DNA of 17,735 bases from an uncultured Chromatiaceae bacterium. GTDB taxonomy: Bacteria > Pseudomonadota > Gammaproteobacteria > Enterobacterales > Alteromonadaceae. Position numbers and translations under genes: made by a program. The stretch spans positions 1-17,735 of the forward strand of contig CAMLNG010000016.1 in NCBI GenBank assembly GCA_946481195.1, in the 5' to 3' direction. The notes under the pieces were generated by a model. The model searched no databases. It was not told the origin of the DNA and was given only the letters and a program-made list of their open reading frames with translations. Positions 14,416 through 17,735 of this stretch are shown here, piece by piece. Numbering within the stretch: the first letter of the stretch is position 1; each line of letters begins with the position of its first letter.

Positions 14416-15303
14416 TTATCCATTCTGCAGTCGCTGCTGTAACAATTCAACAAAGCGCCGTACTCTGAGCGGCCGGTGTGGGCCCGGCGGGTAGACCGCA
14501 TAGATGCCGCCGATTGGCAGTTGCCACTGTGGCAGGATATGCACCAGCTGGCCGCTGGCGACGAGTGGCCGTGCCGTGTAATCGGTCAGAATGCCTAACC
14601 CGGCATGTTGTAGCAATAACGCCTGAATACTGGCGGTGGAACTGACAGTAAAGCGACTGCGAAATTGCAGATCGAGCTGCTGCTCAGCATGGTTGAAACG
14701 CCAGTGCAGTGGCGAGCGCAGCTGATTAAACCCAATCAGTGGATGGGCGGTTAAATCGTCCGGTTTGGTGATCTTTGCATGTTGTGCCAGATATTGCGGC
14801 GTCGCCAGTAGCCATTGGTCAAACTCACCAAGCTTCTGCGCTTTTAAACTGGAATCCCGTAACCAGCCGCCGCGAATGGCGAGGTCTATCCCTTCGCGCA
14901 CTAAATCACGGACCTGGTCGCTACTACGCAGTTCGATGTCCAGTTGCGGATGTAACTGGCTGAATTCTAATAACACCGGCAGCAAAATCTGATTGGCATA
15001 GTCCTCCGGCGCTGTCAGCACCAGTTTACCACTCAATACAGTGTCCTGATGTTGCAGCTGCTGCAATTCGCGCTGTAACTGCGCAAAAAGGGGGATACAC
15101 TGTGCCATCAATTGCTCACCGGCGCTGGTCAGGCTGACCTGACGCGTGGTGCGGCGGAACAATGCCACCCCAAGCTGTTGTTCCAGTGCTTTGATTTGCA
15201 AGCTAATTTTGGTCTTTGTACAGCCCAGTCGTTCCGCTGCAGCAGTGAAACTGCCACTGTGAGCCAACGCCTGCACCAGTTGCAGACTGTTTAAATCCAG
15301 CAT
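14416..15303 (-). CDS. LysR-family transcriptional regulator
   Basis: This is a 295-residue LysR-type regulator. The N-terminal winged helix-turn-helix (residues 1-60) shows the family run ALAHSGSFTAAAERLGCTK, then ISLQIKALEQQLGVALFRR and LTSAGE. A linker helix follows, then the two-lobed effector domain (about 90-290, starting GKLVLTAPEDYANQILLPVL and including DLAIRGG). It belongs to the group often found beside reductase genes. It is divergent from an NAD(P)-binding oxidoreductase gene with 152 bases between the start codons, the usual arrangement for a LysR protein controlling its neighbour, so the oxidoreductase is the likely target. The ATG has a weak CGGA ribosome site. The effector is unknown. 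Confidence 0.92.
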   Translation of the reverse strand: MLDLNSLQLVQALAHSGSFTAAAERLGCTKTKISLQIKALEQQLGVALFRRTTRQVSLTSAGEQLMAQCIPLFAQLQRELQQLQHQDTVLSGKLVLTAPEDYANQILLPVLLEFSQLHPQLDIELRSSDQVRDLVREGIDLAIRGGWLRDSSLKAQKLGEFDQWLLATPQYLAQHAKITKPDDLTAHPLIGFNQLRSPLHWRFNHAEQQLDLQFRSRFTVSSTASIQALLLQHAGLGILTDYTARPLVASGQLVHILPQWQLPIGGIYAVYPPGPHRPLRVRRFVELLQQRLQNG

Positions 15304-15333
15304 GCTTTAATCCGTCTTATTGTTTTGAATATC

Positions 15334-15363
15334 ATGACAGTGAATTGCGGATTAGGCTATTTT
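15334..15363 (+). promoter_or_regulatory. Candidate sigma70 promoter of the NAD(P)-oxidoreductase gene
   Basis: ATGACA (15334-15339, 5 of 6 to TTGACA) and TATTTT (15358-15363, 4 of 6) are 18 bases apart. Transcription would start near 15370, giving a leader of about 86 bases that contains the hairpins described at 15381-15446. Confidence 0.4.
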
Positions 15364-15375
15364 TCAATGCTAATC
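15350..15375. promoter_or_regulatory. Candidate LysR operator dyad
   Basis: GATTAG (15350-15355) and CTAATC (15370-15375) are a perfect inverted repeat with a 14-base spacer. Interleaved with it is ATTG/CAAT (15344-15347, 15365-15368). The dyad covers the candidate -10 and start region of the oxidoreductase gene, between it and the divergent LysR gene. Confidence 0.4.
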
Positions 15376-15380
15376 TTGGG

Positions 15381-15446
15381 CCGATAATAACGTCCATTCC
15401 GGCCGGCATCGACAGGATGCCAGCCGATCTTTCAGGCTATTATCGG
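15381..15446 (+). other. Structured 5' leader of the NAD(P)-oxidoreductase gene
   Basis: CCGATAATA (15381-15389) is exactly complementary to TATTATCGG (15438-15446). Inside is a second stem, GGCATC (15405-15410) with GATGCC (15416-15421) around a 5-base loop. The last two G of the outer stem are the first two bases of the GGAG ribosome site (15445-15448), so folding could hide it. The structure would lie wholly in the leader. Confidence 0.5.
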
Positions 15447-15455
15447 AGTAAAACT

Positions 15456-16109
15456 ATGCAAATCGTTATTATTGGTGCCAGCGGATTTATCGGCAGCGCG
15501 TTAACAACAGAAGCTTTACAGCGTGGCCACCAGGTGCGGGCGCTGGTGCGGGACGCCGGCAAACTGGCCGCTTTACAGCAACAATTCCCACAGCAGCTCG
15601 AAGTGGTCAGTGTAGATGTGCTGGACAGCGCGGCGCTGCAAGGCGCGCTGGCGCAACAGCAGCTGGTGATCAGCGCCTTCAGCGGCCACAGCGACACCGA
15701 CGTTGCTGGTTATTATCAACGCGGTTTTGCCAATATTCTGGCTGCGGTAAAACAAAGTGCAGCTGAACGTTTTCTGCTGGTCGGCGGTGCGGCTTCATTG
15801 TTGCTACCGGATGGCAGCAAATTATTGGACAGCCCGGACTTCCCGGCAGCTTATCGCGGTTCGGCCGAAGGTGCCTACGCGGCACTGCAGCAGTTGCGTG
15901 CTGAAACCAGCTTAAACTGGAGTTACTTATCACCGGCAGCGGAGATTTTCCCGGGGGCAGCCACAGGACAATTCCGCCTCGGTGGCGATGCGCTTTTGAC
16001 CGACGCCGAAGGCCGCAGCCGGATCTCAACCGGTGACTATGCTGTGGCACTGCTGAATGAAGCGGAGCAACCGCAGCACCACAACCAACGTTTTAGCGTG
16101 GCTTATTGA
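15456..16109 (+). CDS. NAD(P)-dependent oxidoreductase, NmrA/YwnB-like (atypical SDR)
   Basis: This is a 217-residue cytosolic NAD(P)-binding protein of the atypical short-chain dehydrogenase class (COG2910-like). The Rossmann motif GASGFIG (residues 7-13) opens it, followed by RGHQVRALVRDAGKL, where the Arg residues suggest NADPH preference (inference). Later features are VISAFSGHSD, RFLLVGGAAS, LDSPDFPAAYRGSAEGAYAA and NWSYLSPAAEIFPG, the last being characteristic of this group. There is no canonical YxxxK catalytic pair, as is usual here. The ATG at 15456 is chosen because GGAG (15445-15448) is 7 bases upstream and the Rossmann strand begins at once. An upstream in-frame TTG at 15345 would add 37 unlikely residues across the leader. 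It is probably controlled by the divergent LysR gene; its substrate is unknown. Confidence 0.88.
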   Translation: MQIVIIGASGFIGSALTTEALQRGHQVRALVRDAGKLAALQQQFPQQLEVVSVDVLDSAALQGALAQQQLVISAFSGHSDTDVAGYYQRGFANILAAVKQSAAERFLLVGGAASLLLPDGSKLLDSPDFPAAYRGSAEGAYAALQQLRAETSLNWSYLSPAAEIFPGAATGQFRLGGDALLTDAEGRSRISTGDYAVALLNEAEQPQHHNQRFSVAY

Positions 16110-16172
16110 CAGCTGAACCTGTTATCGGTTGATTGGACCTATTTCGGAAAATGCAGAACTGATCCAGTCTGC

Positions 16173-16197
16173 TAGGATAACAGTACTGCTTATCCTA
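16173..16197. promoter_or_regulatory. 25-bp dyad between the oxidoreductase and chemotaxis genes
   Basis: TAGGATAA (16173-16180) and TTATCCTA (16190-16197) are a perfect 8-bp inverted repeat around 9 bases, eight of which (CAGTACTG) are themselves palindromic. The short T content after it (CTTTG) is poor for a terminator, so an operator 48-72 bases before the chemotaxis start codon is equally possible. Confidence 0.45.
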
Positions 16198-16203
16198 CTT
16201 TGA

Positions 16204-16233
16204 CAGCCCTGTCGTATCGCGGGGCTGCGTTTT
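16204..16233 (+). terminator. Hairpin plus short T run just before the chemotaxis gene ribosome site
   Basis: CAGCCCTG (16204-16211) pairs with CGGGGCTG (16220-16227) over 8 bp with one G-T pair, followed by CG and TTTT. It may terminate the oxidoreductase transcript or act as a leader structure, since GGAG of the next gene begins only 3 bases after the T run. Confidence 0.45.
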
Positions 16234-16244
16234 CCGGAGTTTGT

Positions 16245-17735
16245 ATGCAATACCATTTCCGCGCCGAAGCTTTTCAAATCGCCAATTACGTCAACATCGG
16301 GCTTTTTGTCCTGAGTCTGGTGTTTAGTTTTGTTTTCGCCAACTGGCTGCCAACCCTGCTGATTGGTGTGCCGGCGGCGCTGGTGCCCTGGTTTTTGTTG
16401 CAGTCACTGGGTGATCAGGCGCTGACCCGCATTTCTTATGGCATCAGCTATATGTTGTTTGCCGCGCTGCATATTCATTTATCTCAAGGCATGCTGGAAA
16501 TGCACTTTGGCATTTTTGTGCTGCTGGCCATTCTGATTTGTTTGCGGGATTATCTGGTTGTGCTGGTCGCCGCCGGTTTTATCGCAGTGCATCATTTGTT
16601 GTTTATGTGGCTGCAGGCCGGTGGCAGCGCGGTGTTTGTCTTACCGCCGAATGAATTGAGCTTCGAGATTGTGCTGCTACATGCCGCTTACGTAGTGGCC
16701 GAAACTGTGGTGTTGGTGCTGATTTGCCGCAATAGCTTAAAAGAAGCGCAGCAGGCTGAGTTTTTCTTACAAACCACTGAGGAAATGCTGGACGACAACG
16801 GCCGGATTTGGCTGCATAGCATTCAGCCAGAAGTTGAAACCCGCCTGACACGGAACTTTGGCAAAGTGATGCAGACCTTGCAGCAAACCGTCATCACGAT
16901 AGATTCCGCCGTCACCACGCTGACCAAAGAAACCGAAGTGCTGGTGTATGAGGGCAATACCCTTTCCAACCGCATCAGCAATAAATTGCAGGAAGTGGAG
17001 CGGATCGCCACGGCCACCGAAGAAATGTCGATGTCGATCCAGGAATTAGGCGAGTCGGCGCGTGAAGTACTGGTGTTAGCGCAGGATTCTTCGGTTGCTG
17101 CCAATGACGGCAAATCAGTCGTCGATAAGACCATCAACAATATCAATAACTTGTCCGGCACTTTGGAGCAAACCAAAGTGAAGGTGAACAGCATGGCCAG
17201 CTCGACCTCGGAAATTAAGGGCGTGCTGGATGTGATCCAGTCGATTGCGGAACAAACCAATTTGCTGGCGCTCAATGCGGCGATTGAAGCCGCGCGTGCC
17301 GGGGAGCAAGGCCGTGGTTTTGCCGTCGTGGCAGATGAAGTACGCAATCTGGCGTCGAAAACCCACAAATCCACCGACGAAATTAAGCAAATGATTGCCC
17401 GGCTGGTGCAAAGCAGTAATGAGTCAGTGTCGGCGGTCGAGCAATCGTTGCAGGAACTGCAGGCGACTGTCAGTACCGCCAGCGAAAGCCATCAGGTGCT
17501 CAGCGGTATTCAACAGCGGGTGGAGCAAGTACTGGGTTCGGCCGATTTGATGTCCAGAACACTGGAACAACAAGGTTTGGCCAGCGCGGAAATTGCCCGC
17601 TCTACTGCGGAGCTGATTACTTTAGCGAGTGAACAACAGGTGCAAGGCGCGAAAGTGACAGATATTGCGCATCATGTTGAAGCCATCACCGGCGAACTCA
17701 GCGAAAAGGCCGAGCGCTTTGTTGTTAAGCATTAA
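16245..17735 (+). CDS. Methyl-accepting chemotaxis protein with multi-helix membrane sensor (HlyB-like)
   Basis: This is a 496-residue chemotaxis transducer, complete, with its stop at the last base of the window. The ATG at 16245 has GGAG (16236-16239) 5 bases before it; an upstream in-frame TTG at 16200 would add 15 residues through a hairpin. Instead of a periplasmic ligand domain, the N-terminal 165 residues hold about six hydrophobic helices with short loops. They contain the motif [20 protein letters not shown] (76-95), [12 protein letters not shown] and AVHHLLF, resembling Vibrio HlyB-type transducers. No classic HAMP is obvious. The cytoplasmic coiled-coil signalling domain (about 230-490) has the invariant hairpin tip [20 protein letters not shown] (335-354), then [15 protein letters not shown], for CheA/CheW binding. 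No C-terminal CheR/CheB-tethering pentapeptide is seen. The stimulus is unknown; conserved membrane His residues are a clue. Confidence 0.93.
   Translation: MQYHFRAEAFQIANYVNIGLFVLSLVFSFVFANWLPTLLIGVPAALVPWFLLQSLGDQALTRISYGISYMLFAALHIHLSQGMLEMHFGIFVLLAILICLRDYLVVLVAAGFIAVHHLLFMWLQAGGSAVFVLPPNELSFEIVLLHAAYVVAETVVLVLICRNSLKEAQQAEFFLQTTEEMLDDNGRIWLHSIQPEVETRLTRNFGKVMQTLQQTVITIDSAVTTLTKETEVLVYEGNTLSNRISNKLQEVERIATATEEMSMSIQELGESAREVLVLAQDSSVAANDGKSVVDKTINNINNLSGTLEQTKVKVNSMASSTSEIKGVLDVIQSIAEQTNLLALNAAIEAARAGEQGRGFAVVADEVRNLASKTHKSTDEIKQMIARLVQSSNESVSAVEQSLQELQATVSTASESHQVLSGIQQRVEQVLGSADLMSRTLEQQGLASAEIARSTAELITLASEQQVQGAKVTDIAHHVEAITGELSEKAERFVVKH

Noticed and set aside
16110..16150. Sigma28-like CCGATAA on the minus strand near the chemotaxis gene
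   Set aside because: It points away from the transducer, toward antisense of the oxidoreductase, and has no convincing TAAA box at the right spacing.

Overview
The window looks like a chromosomal segment of a Gammaproteobacterium from the Alteromonadales/Rheinheimera-Alishewanella neighbourhood. This is an inference from gene content: a GlyGly-CTERM (rhombosortase) protein, an ExoP-type GH3 glucosidase, a DUF2059 protein, a HlyB-like chemotaxis transducer, moderate-to-high GC, and strong GGAG ribosome sites. No rRNA, tRNA, insertion sequence, integrase or CRISPR array was found. No gene-free stretch exceeds about 155 bases.

Left part (1-3362, plus strand). The 3' part of a GH3 beta-glucosidase ends at an intrinsic terminator. 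It is followed by a two-gene LytS/LytR-type two-component system (membrane histidine kinase plus LytTR response regulator, 4-base overlap). A perfect 10-bp hairpin lies in the last codons of the regulator, which converges on the next operon with only 2 bases between the genes.

Middle part (3365-8467, minus strand; read from 8467 down). First comes an MbnP-family copper-binding lipoprotein and its MbnH-family di-heme partner (16-base overlap). In the described MbnH/MbnP pair, the MauG-like di-heme enzyme converts a Trp of MbnP to kynurenine so that it can bind copper. Next is a tightly packed OmpR-type response regulator, a TctE/QseC-like sensor kinase, and a membrane-anchored alpha/beta hydrolase. 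Both mbnP and the response regulator lack a clear Shine-Dalgarno and have -10-like boxes at leaderless spacing.

Divergent from mbnP (8556-11258, plus) is a 900-residue secreted choice-of-anchor B protein. It has a beta-helix-like N-terminal segment, two Calx-beta-like repeats, a PKD-like domain and a GlyGly-CTERM tail. The MbnP/MbnH/choice-of-anchor B group is the most interesting part of the window: it looks like a surface copper-protein maturation module, and no methanobactin genes are in view.

Right part (11395-17735). This holds an EamA permease converging on a glutathione S-transferase (stop codons overlap), a periplasmic solute-binding protein, a DUF2059 protein, and a LysR regulator divergent from an NmrA/YwnB-like NAD(P)-binding oxidoreductase. 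The oxidoreductase's leader can fold into nested hairpins reaching the ribosome site. Last is a complete methyl-accepting chemotaxis protein whose N-terminal part is a histidine-containing multi-helix membrane domain rather than a periplasmic sensor. A 25-bp dyad lies upstream of it.
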